Shown: positions 48,710-57,844 of the stretch, one piece after another | Layout of the letters: every line of letters begins with the position of its first letter | Numbering within the stretch: position 1 is the stretch's first letter | Source of the DNA: Clostridiales bacterium UBA7273 | GTDB taxonomy: Bacteria > Bacillota > Clostridia > Oscillospirales > Oscillospiraceae | Length of the DNA: 64,000 nt | Reading direction: 5' to 3' | Assembly (NCBI GenBank): GCA_002472405.1 | Contig: DKRV01000009.1 | Coordinates: 112,031-176,030, forward strand | Made by a program: the position numbers and the translations under genes | Notes under the pieces: generated by a model | Seen by the model: only the letters and a program-made list of their open reading frames with translations | Database searches by the model: none | Told to the model about the DNA's origin: nothing

Positions 48710-49594
48710 ATGAGCATTTCAAAATACGAAACTCTCGCGAAAGTGGTGGAGTTGGGCAGCCTTACAAGAGCGGCCGACGCCCTCGGATGCACGCAGTCGG
48801 CAGTCAGCCATACTATTAATAATTTGGAGGCCGAGCTTGGCTTTTCGGTCATAACCCGCTCGCGCGCCGGAGTTAAGCTCACTGCCGACGGAGAGCGCAT
48901 AATGCCGTCAGTGCGCGGAATGCTCAACTATGAAGAGCAGCTTAGGCAGACAGCCTCGGCCATCCGCGGCCTTGATTCCGGCACTGTGCGCATCGGCGCG
49001 TTTACCTCCGTCGCGGTGCACTGGCTGCCGGGCGTAATAAAAGAGTTCCAGCACGATTACCCGAACGTCGATCTCAAGCTTTTAAACGGCGACTATTACG
49101 ATGTTGAGCGCTGGATCGACGAGGGCAGCGTTGACCTCGGCTTTGTCAACGTTCCGACTCAGCTCAAGTGCGAGTGCATACCGCTGATGGAGGACAGACT
49201 GCTCGCCATTCTGCCGCACGGGCATAAATTCGAGTCCTACCCCAAATTTCCGCTCGTTGAGTGCGAGACCGAGGCGTTCATAACCCTGCTGGAAGAATCA
49301 AACCACGACGCAAACCGCGCGCTCGCCGCAGCCGGGATAAAGCCGAATATCCGCTTTTCTACCAAAGACGACTACGCCATAATCGCGATGGTCGAAAAGG
49401 GACTGGGCATATCCATCATGCCCGAGCTTCTGCTGACCGGCCGGCACGACGACGTTGTTGTAAAAGAGCTTGTTCCGCCCTCGAAGCGCGTTATCGGCCT
49501 TGCGATAACGGAAACGAGCCGCAACAGCCCGGCAACTCGCAAATTTGCCGATTACACCGTTGACTGGGTGCGCCGCGGTGTTGCTACGGTGTAA
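48710..49594 (+). CDS. LysR family transcriptional regulator
   Basis: 294 residues. Winged helix (about 1-60, LTRAADALGCTQSAVSHTIN) and effector domain (about 88-290) with IGAFTSVAVHWLPGVIKEF and EKGLGISIMPELLL. Divergent from putP with back-to-back promoters, the usual arrangement of a LysR regulator and its target, so control of the symporter is a reasonable inference. SD GGAGGAG. Confidence 0.9.
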   Translation: MSISKYETLAKVVELGSLTRAADALGCTQSAVSHTINNLEAELGFSVITRSRAGVKLTADGERIMPSVRGMLNYEEQLRQTASAIRGLDSGTVRIGAFTSVAVHWLPGVIKEFQHDYPNVDLKLLNGDYYDVERWIDEGSVDLGFVNVPTQLKCECIPLMEDRLLAILPHGHKFESYPKFPLVECETEAFITLLEESNHDANRALAAAGIKPNIRFSTKDDYAIIAMVEKGLGISIMPELLLTGRHDDVVVKELVPPSKRVIGLAITETSRNSPATRKFADYTVDWVRRGVATV

Positions 49595-49652
49595 ATAATG
49601 TGTTAATATATACGGTACTGGATTTTTCAAAATAGATGAGAGGATCTGAAAA

Positions 49653-49790
49653 ATGAAGATCGTAATAGTCGGCGCAGGCAAGATAGGCTATTCGCTTGCC
49701 GAGGAGCTGGCCAACGAGAACCACGATATAACCGTGGTCGATATAGATAAGGAAAAGGTAAAGCTCCTGTCCGATACGCTTGAGTCATGA
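49653..49790 (+). CDS. trkA: TrkA N-terminal fragment (trkA broken in two frames)
   Basis: 45 residues: MKIVIVGAGKIGYSLAEEL with the Rossmann GxGxxG, then VVDIDKEKVKLLSDTLES and a TGA stop. This is the first beta-alpha-beta unit of the first TrkA-N domain. The rest of TrkA continues in another phase from 49787, overlapping by ATGA. Restoring one base between 49783 and 49787 would fuse both parts into a normal TrkA of about 452 residues. SD AGAGGAT is good, so transcription and initiation look intact. Confidence 0.75.
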   Translation: MKIVIVGAGKIGYSLAEELANENHDITVVDIDKEKVKLLSDTLES

Positions 49791-51010
49791 CCCTTTGCGG
49801 CAACGGCGCTGCGATATCCGTCCAGCGCGAGGCAAACGTTGACGAGAGCGACCTGCTCATCGCCGTCACGGCGCAGGACGAGCTGAACATGCTCGCGTGC
49901 ATCGTCGCGCGCAAGCTCGGCTGTAAAAACACCATCGCGCGCGTGCGCAATCTTGAGTATACCGAGCAGCTTTACGTCCTCAAGTCGGAGCTGGGCCTGT
50001 CCATGACCATAAACCCCGAGCTTCTGGCCGCCAAGGAGATCTACCGTCTGCTGCAGATCCCGGCCTTCATAAAGCGCGATACCTTTGCCGAGGGCAAGGC
50101 CGAGATAGTCGAGCTTTTCATTGCCGACGGCAGCCCGCTTGACGGGCTTCAGCTTGCCGATCTGCGTCGGAAAATACGGGTGCATGTCCTCATCTGTGCG
50201 GTTCTGCGCGAGGAAAAGGTCTTTATCCCCGACGGCAGCTTTGTTCTGCGCAAGGGCGATAAAATATACGTCACCGCGCCGGCATCGTCGCTCGTCGAGC
50301 TTACGCACGAGCTGAAGCTGCGCAGCAAAAAAAGCAAAAACGTGCTCATCGTCGGCGGCGGCAGGATCGCCGAATACCTCGCTCCGATGCTGATAAAAAC
50401 CGGCACAAGCATAAAGCTGATTGAGATGAAGCGCGCGCGGTGCGAGTACCTCGCCGAAAAGTACCCCGAGGTGAGCGTCATCTGCTCGGACGGCTCGAGT
50501 CAGGCGGTGCTCAGGACGCACAACATCCGCCAGATGGACGCTGTCCTGCCGCTGACGAACATGGACGAGGAGAACATCATCATCGGCATGTTTGCGCGCA
50601 AGATGGGCGTTCCGCAGCTTTTGACGAAGATAAACCGCCTCGAATACGGCGAGATCCTCGGCGACCGCGGCGCGGACAGCCTGATAAGCCCGAAAAGCCT
50701 GAGCACCTATGCCATCATCCGCTATGTCCGTGCGATGGAGAACACCGGCGGCAGTGCGGTGCTGACCATCCACCGCCTCGCCGACGGCAGCGCGGAGGCG
50801 CTGGAGTTTGCCGTGACCGACGCGACCGAGCACCTGCACGAGCGCCTGGTCGATATCCGGCTCAAGCCCGGCATACTGATCGTTTGCATAAACCACATGG
50901 GCAAGATCATCATCCCCGGCGGCCGGGACACGCTCTCGGCCGGCGATACGGTTGTCATCGTCACGACCGCCGGACGCGAAATCCTTGACCTCAACGACAT
51001 ATTTGCGTAA
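49787..51010 (+). CDS. trkA: TrkA potassium uptake regulatory protein, remainder
   Basis: 407 residues from MTLCGNGAAISVQREANVDESDLL (rest of TrkA-N domain 1), TrkA-C (about 95-175), second TrkA-N beginning NVLIVGGGRIAEYLAPML, and second TrkA-C to the end. It gates the TrkH channel through NAD(H)/ATP binding. It starts inside the stop of the N-terminal fragment (ATGA), so it is either translationally coupled as a separate chain or the product of a frameshift error. trkH follows with a 1-base overlap. Confidence 0.85.
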   Translation: MTLCGNGAAISVQREANVDESDLLIAVTAQDELNMLACIVARKLGCKNTIARVRNLEYTEQLYVLKSELGLSMTINPELLAAKEIYRLLQIPAFIKRDTFAEGKAEIVELFIADGSPLDGLQLADLRRKIRVHVLICAVLREEKVFIPDGSFVLRKGDKIYVTAPASSLVELTHELKLRSKKSKNVLIVGGGRIAEYLAPMLIKTGTSIKLIEMKRARCEYLAEKYPEVSVICSDGSSQAVLRTHNIRQMDAVLPLTNMDEENIIIGMFARKMGVPQLLTKINRLEYGEILGDRGADSLISPKSLSTYAIIRYVRAMENTGGSAVLTIHRLADGSAEALEFAVTDATEHLHERLVDIRLKPGILIVCINHMGKIIIPGGRDTLSAGDTVVIVTTAGREILDLNDIFA

Positions 51011-52452
51011 TGAATATTGGAACGATAAGAAAAACGATAGGCGTCATATTGTGCATCGAGGCGGCGTTCATGCTGCCTCCGCTGCTGCTTGCGCTCGCCG
51101 ACGGCGACGCGTCTGCGCTGCGCGGCTTTGCCGCGGCGATCGCGGCGGTGCTCGCGGTCGGAGTGCCCTGCGGCCTGATAAAGAGCAAGGATCGCCCGCT
51201 CGGCGCGCGCGACGGCTTTGTGACCGTCGCCCTGGCGTGGATCATCATATCGCTGTTCGGAGCGATCCCGTTTTACGCCTCGGGCGTGATCGGCAGCGTG
51301 TCCGACGCCGTGTTCGAGACGATATCCGGCTTCTCCACCACCGGCGCCACGATCATCGACGATGTCGAGGCCGCGCCCCGGGCGATACTGCTCTGGCGCA
51401 GCATCACCAACTGGATCGGCGGCATGGGCGTTCTGGTTTTTCTGCTTGCGATAGCGCCGGTCGCGCGCGAGGGCGGCTCGATGTTCCTGCTGCGCGCGGA
51501 GTTCCCGGGGCCTATGGCGGCAAAGCTTGTGCCGCGCATGCAGAAGTCGGCAAAGCTGCTGTATGAGATATATATAGCAATGACCGTCGTGCAGATCGTC
51601 CTGCTGCTTCTGGGGGGCATACCGCTGTTCGACTCTGTGAACATATCGCTCAGCACGGTGTCCACCGGCGGCTTCTGCGTCCGCAACGACAGTATGGCGT
51701 CCTACGGCGCTTATGCGCAGAACGTAACGCTTGTTTTCATGACCCTGTGCAGCATGAGCTTCAGCCTGTTTTACTGCGCCCTTGCGCGCGAATTTCTGCG
51801 CATCCGCCGCAGCCGCGAGCTGCGTACCTTTGTCATCGTCGTCCTGGGCGTTGCGCTGCTCATGGGCATCGACACTGCCTCGAAATTCACGTCCGTCGCC
51901 GACGGCGTCCACCACACTCTGTTCCAGGTCATTTCCATCATCAGCACGACCTGCTATGTGTCGATCGACGCAAGCTTCTGGTCGCCCTTTGTTTTGGCTA
52001 TGCTGACCGTTTTGATGATAACCGGCCCCATGTCCGGCTCGACCGGCGGCGGCATGAAGCTGTCGCGCGTGATGATCCTCGCCAAGAGCACCTATCGCGC
52101 CATTGCGCGCACCGTCACGCCGAACTCCGTGCACCTTATCCACCTTGACGGCGAGATCGTCGAGGAGGACACGGTCTCCGCGGTCGAAAGCTTTGCCATT
52201 GCGTATTTCATGGCGGTCATTTTGACTGCTGTGGTGCTGTCGATAAACGGCCTGAGCATCGGCGACGGTATGCTCGCTGCGATCTCCAGCCTCAGCAACG
52301 TCGGCTACGGCATCGACTCGAACACCTTCACCATGGGTGTTTCCGGGCTTAATATAATAAGTAAGGCAGTCCTGTGCTTCGACATGTTCCTCGGCCGCCT
52401 CGAAATCTTCCCCATGCTCGTCCTCTTCGCCCCCGAAACGTGGAGGAAGTAG
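51010..52452 (+). CDS. trkH: TrkH potassium uptake channel
   Basis: 480 residues with four M1-P-M2 repeats. Selectivity-filter regions are visible: ETISGFSTTGAT, STVSTGGFC, SIISTTCYVS (Gly replaced by Cys) and SSLSNVGYG. The intramembrane loop region GPMSGSTGGGMKLSR follows repeat 3. Takes up K+ together with TrkA. Start shares a base with the trkA stop. A hairpin at 52468-52508 follows but overlaps the truA 3' end and has no T-run. Confidence 0.92.
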   Translation: MNIGTIRKTIGVILCIEAAFMLPPLLLALADGDASALRGFAAAIAAVLAVGVPCGLIKSKDRPLGARDGFVTVALAWIIISLFGAIPFYASGVIGSVSDAVFETISGFSTTGATIIDDVEAAPRAILLWRSITNWIGGMGVLVFLLAIAPVAREGGSMFLLRAEFPGPMAAKLVPRMQKSAKLLYEIYIAMTVVQIVLLLLGGIPLFDSVNISLSTVSTGGFCVRNDSMASYGAYAQNVTLVFMTLCSMSFSLFYCALAREFLRIRRSRELRTFVIVVLGVALLMGIDTASKFTSVADGVHHTLFQVISIISTTCYVSIDASFWSPFVLAMLTVLMITGPMSGSTGGGMKLSRVMILAKSTYRAIARTVTPNSVHLIHLDGEIVEEDTVSAVESFAIAYFMAVILTAVVLSINGLSIGDGMLAAISSLSNVGYGIDSNTFTMGVSGLNIISKAVLCFDMFLGRLEIFPMLVLFAPETWRK

Positions 52453-52481
52453 CTGATAGAAAAATGATTAAGGCTGGAGGG

Positions 52482-53219
52482 TCAGTATCTGACCTCTTCC
52501 AGCCTTAATCCCTGTCCGGGCACCGTCGGTCCGGCGTTTTCGCGCACCTTTGATTCAAGCGCCCTTTTCACATCCTCGGCGCTCATCCGATGCGCCCCGG
52601 CCTCAAGCAGCGTGCCTACTATTATGCGCACCATGTTGTATAAAAATCCGTTGCCCGAAACCGTGAACCGTATCTCGTCGCCGATGCGCGTAATATCTAT
52701 TGTATCTATCCGCCTCACGGCGGATTTTTTCATGCGCTTATTCGATTGAAATGCCGTGAAATCGTGCTCGCCGAGCAGAACTTTCGCCGCGTCCTGCATT
52801 GCGCCGATATCCAGCGCCTCGCTTACGCGATACATGTACTTTCGCTCGAAAACGTTCTGCACCGCACTGTTCTGCACGCGGTATATATACGTTTTCCCGA
52901 CGCAGCTCAGCCGCGCGTGAAATCGCGGCTCGGCAATGCTCAGCTCGAGCGCCGCAATGTCCTCCGGCAGCGCCTCGCGCAGCCGCGATAGTATATCGCT
53001 TGTATCCATCCCGGTTTCCGCCCGGAATGAAGCAACTTGCATCCGCGCATGCGCCCCGGCGTCCGTGCGCCCCGAGCCGCTTATCTCGATCTCCTGCCCG
53101 AGTATGCGCGAAAGCGCGGCCTCGACCTTGCCCTGTATCGTGTTTTCCGTGTTGCCCTGCCGCTGCCAGCCGCGGTATCGGCTGCCGTCATAGCTCAGGG
53201 TGAGTTTGTAATTATTCAT
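52482..53219 (-). CDS. truA: tRNA pseudouridine(38-40) synthase
   Basis: 245 residues. Catalytic Asp in SGRTDAGAHARMQVASF (about 49-65), N-terminal LTLSYDGSRYRGWQRQ and the C-terminal NGFLYNMVRIIVGTLLE are TruA hallmarks. Modifies the anticodon stem-loop of many tRNAs. It overlaps the upstream DUF2156 gene by 8 bases on the same strand. Confidence 0.95.
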   Translation of the reverse strand: MNNYKLTLSYDGSRYRGWQRQGNTENTIQGKVEAALSRILGQEIEISGSGRTDAGAHARMQVASFRAETGMDTSDILSRLREALPEDIAALELSIAEPRFHARLSCVGKTYIYRVQNSAVQNVFERKYMYRVSEALDIGAMQDAAKVLLGEHDFTAFQSNKRMKKSAVRRIDTIDITRIGDEIRFTVSGNGFLYNMVRIIVGTLLEAGAHRMSAEDVKRALESKVRENAGPTVPGQGLRLEEVRY

Positions 53220-54084
53220 ATTCGAGCCTGAATTTTTTCAGCATGTACTCGGGGAAGTACGATTGCTTTGCCTGCCGCAGCCCCTCGTCGCCGACGTCGT
53301 CCTCGCGGTTTACGTATCGTATGCCGCACTTTTCAAGCTCGGTTTTTGCGAACAGGCAGTTTATCATCTGGAACGCGCCCTTGTACTCGCGCTTGCCCTT
53401 TTCGATGTGAACGATCAGCGTGTCGCCCATCACCTCGCCGATGCAGAATGCCGCGACCTCGCCGTCGGTGAGCAGAGCGTATCCCGTGCAGCCGTAGGCC
53501 GCGAAGTCCTCGAGCACCTCGCGCGTGTGGTCGTTTTCGTATATCGCAAGCTCGCTCAGGCCGGCGTCCGACCAGTCGTGCGCGCAGCATTCGGCGATGC
53601 GGTGCGCGTTCTCGTTCGTTATCGGCTCGAGCGTGTAGTCGGGGTAGAGCTTCTCAAACTGGTGGATGAGGTTTCGCTTTTTGCTGTATTTTTTCCCGGC
53701 GAGGTAGGCAAGATCCTCGGCCTTGTACATGTAGTCGGCAATGTCCGGCTCCTCGACGGCGGTGAAGTCAAATTCCTGCCGCAGCTCGCCGAGCGCGTCC
53801 TCGGGAACAAGGCTCATCGTAAGCCCTGCGCCGACCGTCTCGCGCAGCGCGCGCACCCTGTCACACAGGCTGCCCTCGCCCAGCGGCAGCAAATAGTCGT
53901 ACTCGCCGCCGTGCCGCGATCTTTCGCGCATGAACAGAACTCCGTCCTCTGTCTTGTATTCGTAGCCGAATCTGTCGGCCCACATGAAAACGCCCAGCAC
54001 CGAGTAGTCGCACGAGCGATACTGCGCGCGCAGGTACGGGCGCAGCGCGCCGACGTCACTTAATGTGATTTGTTTGAAATCCAA
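53212..54084 (-). CDS. DUF2156 protein (GNAT-like, LPG synthase C-terminal domain type)
   Basis: 290 residues. Matches the DUF2156 family, two GNAT-like folds related to the cytosolic domain of MprF lysyl-phosphatidylglycerol synthase, with KRNLIHQFEKLYPDYTLEPIT, DGEVAAFCIGEVMGDTLIVHIEKG and a C-terminal YVNREDDVGDEGLRQAKQSY. There is no membrane part. Aminoacyl transfer is possible but unproven. It is coupled to truA. Confidence 0.8.
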   Translation of the reverse strand: MDFKQITLSDVGALRPYLRAQYRSCDYSVLGVFMWADRFGYEYKTEDGVLFMRERSRHGGEYDYLLPLGEGSLCDRVRALRETVGAGLTMSLVPEDALGELRQEFDFTAVEEPDIADYMYKAEDLAYLAGKKYSKKRNLIHQFEKLYPDYTLEPITNENAHRIAECCAHDWSDAGLSELAIYENDHTREVLEDFAAYGCTGYALLTDGEVAAFCIGEVMGDTLIVHIEKGKREYKGAFQMINCLFAKTELEKCGIRYVNREDDVGDEGLRQAKQSYFPEYMLKKFRLEYE

Positions 54085-54115
54085 CGGTGGATACCTCTTT
54101 TCGCGTTATGCGGCT

Positions 54116-54145
54116 ATTATAACATATCCCCCATGCCGATAACAA
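54116..54145 (-). promoter_or_regulatory. Promoter of the DUF2156-truA pair
   Basis: Minus strand TTGTTA (54145-54140), 18 bases, TATAAT (54121-54116). Confidence 0.55.
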
Positions 54146-54191
54146 GCGCAGAAAAAGTCATGAAAAGACATAAAAAGCCATGCCGTAGGAC

Positions 54192-54220
54192 TTTTTTTAT
54201 TCACAATTATATGCTACAAT
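54192..54220 (+). promoter_or_regulatory. Possible promoter of secA
   Basis: TACAAT at 54215-54220 with only TTTTTT 17 bases upstream; the -35 is poor. Confidence 0.35.
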
Positions 54221-54259
54221 CTATTTGTGAAATTATCTTTACATACGAAAGGCAATAAT

Positions 54260-57031
54260 ATGGGTTTCTTCAGTAAACTTTTCGGCAGCCACACCGATCA
54301 TGAGCTTAAAAAAATATACCCTATCGTCGATAAGATAGAGGCGCTCGAGCCGCAGATGCAGGCGCTTTCCGATGCCGAGCTGCGCGCAAAAACCGCCGAG
54401 TTCCGGAACCGCTATGATAACGGCGAGGATCTCGACTCCATGCTGCCCGAGGCATTCGCCGCGGTGCGCGAGGCCGCGTGGCGTGTCCTCGGCATGAAGC
54501 CGTTCCGCGTCCAGCTCATCGGCGGCATCGTCCTGCATCAGGGCCGCATCGCCGAGATGAAGACCGGCGAAGGCAAGACCCTCGTTGCGGTCATGCCGGC
54601 GTACCTCAACGCCATTACCGGCAACGGCGTGCATATTGTCACCGTCAACGACTACCTCGCCCGACGCGACAGCGAGTGGATGGGCAAGGTGCACAGATTC
54701 ATGGGTCTCGACGTCGGCCTGATTGTCCACGGCCTGACCAATGAGGAGCGCAAGGCCGCCTACGCCGCCGACATCACCTACGGCACAAATAACGAGATGG
54801 GCTTTGACTATCTGCGCGATAACATGGCCATTTATAAGGAAAGCCGCGTCCAGCGCGGCCACGCATTTGCCATCGTTGACGAGGTCGACTCGATCCTCAT
54901 CGACGAAGCGAGAACACCGCTTATAATCTCCGGTCAGGGCGACGAGAGCACCGATCTTTACCGTCAGGCAAACGATTTTGTCGCCGGACTTAAAAAGAAG
55001 GTCTATGCCTCCACCGACTCCAAGGAGGAAGAGGACGAGAACATCGACGCCGACTACGTTGTCGATGAAAAAGCGCGCACGGCGACGCTCACCGCGCGCG
55101 GCATTGCCAAGGCAGAGCGCGCGTTCGGCCTTGAAAACTATGCCGATATCGAAAACTCGACCCTCACGCACCATATCAATCAGGCTCTGCGCGCGCACGG
55201 CATCATGAAGCGCGACATCGACTACGTCGTAAAAGACGGCGAGGTACTCATCGTCGATGAATTCACCGGCCGCATCATGCTCGGCCGCCGCTACAGCGAG
55301 GGTCTGCATCAGGCGATCGAGGCAAAGGAGCACGTTGACGTTCAGCGCGAGAATAAGACGCTTGCGACCATCACGTTCCAGAACTACTTCAGACTTTATG
55401 ATAAGCTCTCGGGCATGACCGGTACGGCCGTCACCGAGGCGGAGGAATTTGAGTCGATCTACAAGCTCGATATTGTCGAGATCCCGACCAACAAGCCCGT
55501 TGCGCGTATCGACCAGCCCGACGTTGTTTACAAAACCGAGGCAGGAAAGGATCGCGCGATAATCGAGCAGATAATCGCCTGCCACGAAAAGGGGCAGCCT
55601 GTCCTGGTCGGCACGATATCCATCGAAAAGAGCGAATATCTATCCAAGCTTTTGAAGGCGCGCGGCATAAAGCACAACGTGCTCAATGCAAAGCACCATG
55701 AAAAAGAGGCCGAAATCGTCGCTCAGGCCGGTAAGCTCGGCGCTGTTACGATCGCGACCAACATGGCCGGCCGTGGTACTGATATCATGCTCGGCGGCAA
55801 CGCCGAATACCTCGCGAAGAACGACCTGCGCAAGGCAGGCTTCACCGAGGAGGTCATTGCCGACGCAACAGGCTATGCAGATACAGACAATGAAGAGATA
55901 CTCAAGGCACGCGCGCTGTACGCCGAAAAGCTAAAGGAGCATAAGGCAGTCTGCGATGAGGAAGCCGAAAAGGTCAAAGCCGCCGGAGGCCTGTTCATCC
56001 TCGGCACCGAGCGCCACGAGTCGCGCCGTATAGACAACCAGCTGCGCGGCCGTGCAGGCCGTCAGGGCGATCCCGGCGAGAGCCGCTTCTATATTGCGCT
56101 GACCGATGACGTAATGCGTCTGTTTGGCTCCGAGCGTATGAGCAACATGATGGACTCCCTCGGTGTTGACGAGGATACACCGCTTGACCACAAGATGCTC
56201 TCCGGCGCGATCGAGCAGGCTCAGAAGACCGTCGAAAGCCGTAACTTCCAGACCCGTAAGAGCGTTCTGGAATACGACGATGTTATGAACCAGCAGCGCA
56301 ATATCATCTATGATGAGCGCCGCAAGGTGCTCGACGGCGAGAATCTGCGCGAGAACATCAATAAGATGATCTACGACTTCGTTGCCGGAACCGTGAACGA
56401 TGCTCTGCACGGCGGAGCTCCTGAAAACGAGGAGCACCTTGCCGAGGTCATTGCTCCCTTTGAAAAGCTCTTCCTGCCCAAGGGTGCGGTGAAGTTTGAC
56501 GATTTCAAGGGCGCGCCCAAGGCTCAGGAGATCATCGACCGTGTGTATGACATTGCGCAGCAGGTCTACGATAAGCGAGAGGCGGAGTTTGGTACGGCTC
56601 CCGACGGGCAGCCCGTCATGCGAGAGATCGAGCGCGTTATCATGCTGCGCGTCGTCGATGAATACTGGATGGATCACATCGACGCAATGGCAGAGCTCAA
56701 GCGCGGCATCGGCCTGCGCGGCTACGGCAACGTAAAGCCCATCGACGCGTACAAGCGCGAGGGCTACGATATGTTCGAGGCGATGATAAACGGCATCCGC
56801 GAGGAGACCGTGCGCAGAATATTCACCGTCCGTGTCCGCAAGGAGCAGACGCTCGAGCGCAAGGCCGTTGCGAAGAATATGGCCGCAAACGTAGGCGGTG
56901 AAGCGCCCAAGAAAAAGCCCATCAAGAAAGCGCCGAAGCCCGGCCGCAACGATCCCTGCCCCTGCGGCAAAATGAAGGCCGACGGCTCGCGCAGACTCAA
57001 ATATAAGGAATGCTGCGGCAGAAACGACTGA
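54260..57031 (+). CDS. secA: Protein translocase ATPase SecA
   Basis: 923 residues. NBD1 with Walker A MKTGEGKTLVAV (about 100-111) and DEVDSILIDEARTPLIISG, peptide-crosslinking domain, NBD2 with TNMAGRGTDIMLGG and GRAGRQGDPG, helical scaffold/wing region, and a C-terminal zinc motif (NDPCPCGK and YKECCGRND). Drives preproteins through SecYEG. Start at 54260 is 8 bases after GAAAGG; the upstream ATG at 54227 gives an atypical N-terminus. pgeF follows after 12 bases. Confidence 0.96.
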   Translation: MGFFSKLFGSHTDHELKKIYPIVDKIEALEPQMQALSDAELRAKTAEFRNRYDNGEDLDSMLPEAFAAVREAAWRVLGMKPFRVQLIGGIVLHQGRIAEMKTGEGKTLVAVMPAYLNAITGNGVHIVTVNDYLARRDSEWMGKVHRFMGLDVGLIVHGLTNEERKAAYAADITYGTNNEMGFDYLRDNMAIYKESRVQRGHAFAIVDEVDSILIDEARTPLIISGQGDESTDLYRQANDFVAGLKKKVYASTDSKEEEDENIDADYVVDEKARTATLTARGIAKAERAFGLENYADIENSTLTHHINQALRAHGIMKRDIDYVVKDGEVLIVDEFTGRIMLGRRYSEGLHQAIEAKEHVDVQRENKTLATITFQNYFRLYDKLSGMTGTAVTEAEEFESIYKLDIVEIPTNKPVARIDQPDVVYKTEAGKDRAIIEQIIACHEKGQPVLVGTISIEKSEYLSKLLKARGIKHNVLNAKHHEKEAEIVAQAGKLGAVTIATNMAGRGTDIMLGGNAEYLAKNDLRKAGFTEEVIADATGYADTDNEEILKARALYAEKLKEHKAVCDEEAEKVKAAGGLFILGTERHESRRIDNQLRGRAGRQGDPGESRFYIALTDDVMRLFGSERMSNMMDSLGVDEDTPLDHKMLSGAIEQAQKTVESRNFQTRKSVLEYDDVMNQQRNIIYDERRKVLDGENLRENINKMIYDFVAGTVNDALHGGAPENEEHLAEVIAPFEKLFLPKGAVKFDDFKGAPKAQEIIDRVYDIAQQVYDKREAEFGTAPDGQPVMREIERVIMLRVVDEYWMDHIDAMAELKRGIGLRGYGNVKPIDAYKREGYDMFEAMINGIREETVRRIFTVRVRKEQTLERKAVAKNMAANVGGEAPKKKPIKKAPKPGRNDPCPCGKMKADGSRRLKYKECCGRND

Positions 57032-57043
57032 CGAGGAAGCATA

Positions 57044-57835
57044 ATGGCATTTACTGAAAACATGCAGCACGGCTGCGTATACATGACATCGGATAAAATA
57101 AGCGCAAAGCATATGTTCACAACGCGCATCGGCGGCGTGAGCAAGGGCGTTTTCGCCTCGTGGAACCTTGGCGTGCACCGCGGCGACGATGACGCCGCCG
57201 TCTGCGAAAACTACCGCCTCGCCGGCGAGATCATGGGCTGCGGAAAGGACGACTTCGTTGTCACAAAGCAGGTTCACGGCAGGCTCGTTCACCTTGCCTG
57301 CGATGCCGACCGATACCCGGTCGGCTCGGATAAGCGCATCGAGTGCGACGGGTTTGTGACAAACGTAAAGAATCTGCCGATCATGATCTATATTGCCGAC
57401 TGCGTGCCGGTTCTGCTGCACGATCCCGAGGCTGAGGTCATTGCGGCGGTGCACTGCGGCTGGAAGAGCAGCGTGCAGGACATCCTCGGTGCGGCGGTCG
57501 AAAAAATGTGCGCGCTCGGCGCAAGACCGGAGAATATCCGCGCGGCCATCGGCGCGAGCATCGGCAAATGCTGCTTTGAGTGCGATGACGACGTTCCCGA
57601 GGCTGTGGAGCGCTATCTCGGCGGCGAGACTGACGGACTTTTCGAGAAAAAGCCGAACGGCAAAACGCATGTCGATCTGCGCGGCGCAAACGCGCGCAGA
57701 CTTGAGCAGCTCGGCCTAAAGCGCGAGAATATCGACGTGTCCGCCGAGTGCACGATGTGCCTTCCGGAGAAATACTGGTCGCACCGGGCAACCGACGGAG
57801 TTCGCGGCAGCATGGCGGCGGCGATAATGCTCTGA
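57044..57835 (+). CDS. pgeF: Multicopper-oxidase-domain/purine nucleoside phosphorylase family (YfiH/PgeF, LACC1)
   Basis: 263 residues. Catalytic motifs of the family: TKQVHG (His), YIADCVPVLL (Cys) and AVHCGWKSS (His; HAGW in most relatives). Recent work on relatives assigns purine nucleoside phosphorylase/adenosine deaminase activity; in others an editing role in peptidoglycan synthesis is proposed. Placement near cdd and the window's nucleoside genes favours the nucleoside role. SD GAGGAAG. Confidence 0.85.
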   Translation: MAFTENMQHGCVYMTSDKISAKHMFTTRIGGVSKGVFASWNLGVHRGDDDAAVCENYRLAGEIMGCGKDDFVVTKQVHGRLVHLACDADRYPVGSDKRIECDGFVTNVKNLPIMIYIADCVPVLLHDPEAEVIAAVHCGWKSSVQDILGAAVEKMCALGARPENIRAAIGASIGKCCFECDDDVPEAVERYLGGETDGLFEKKPNGKTHVDLRGANARRLEQLGLKRENIDVSAECTMCLPEKYWSHRATDGVRGSMAAAIML

Positions 57836-57844
57836 GGTGCGAAA

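Noticed and set aside
52468..52508. Terminator between trkH and truA
   Set aside because: The stem is strong but the sequence is part of the truA coding end and neither side has a T-run; it may slow polymerase but is not a supported terminator.
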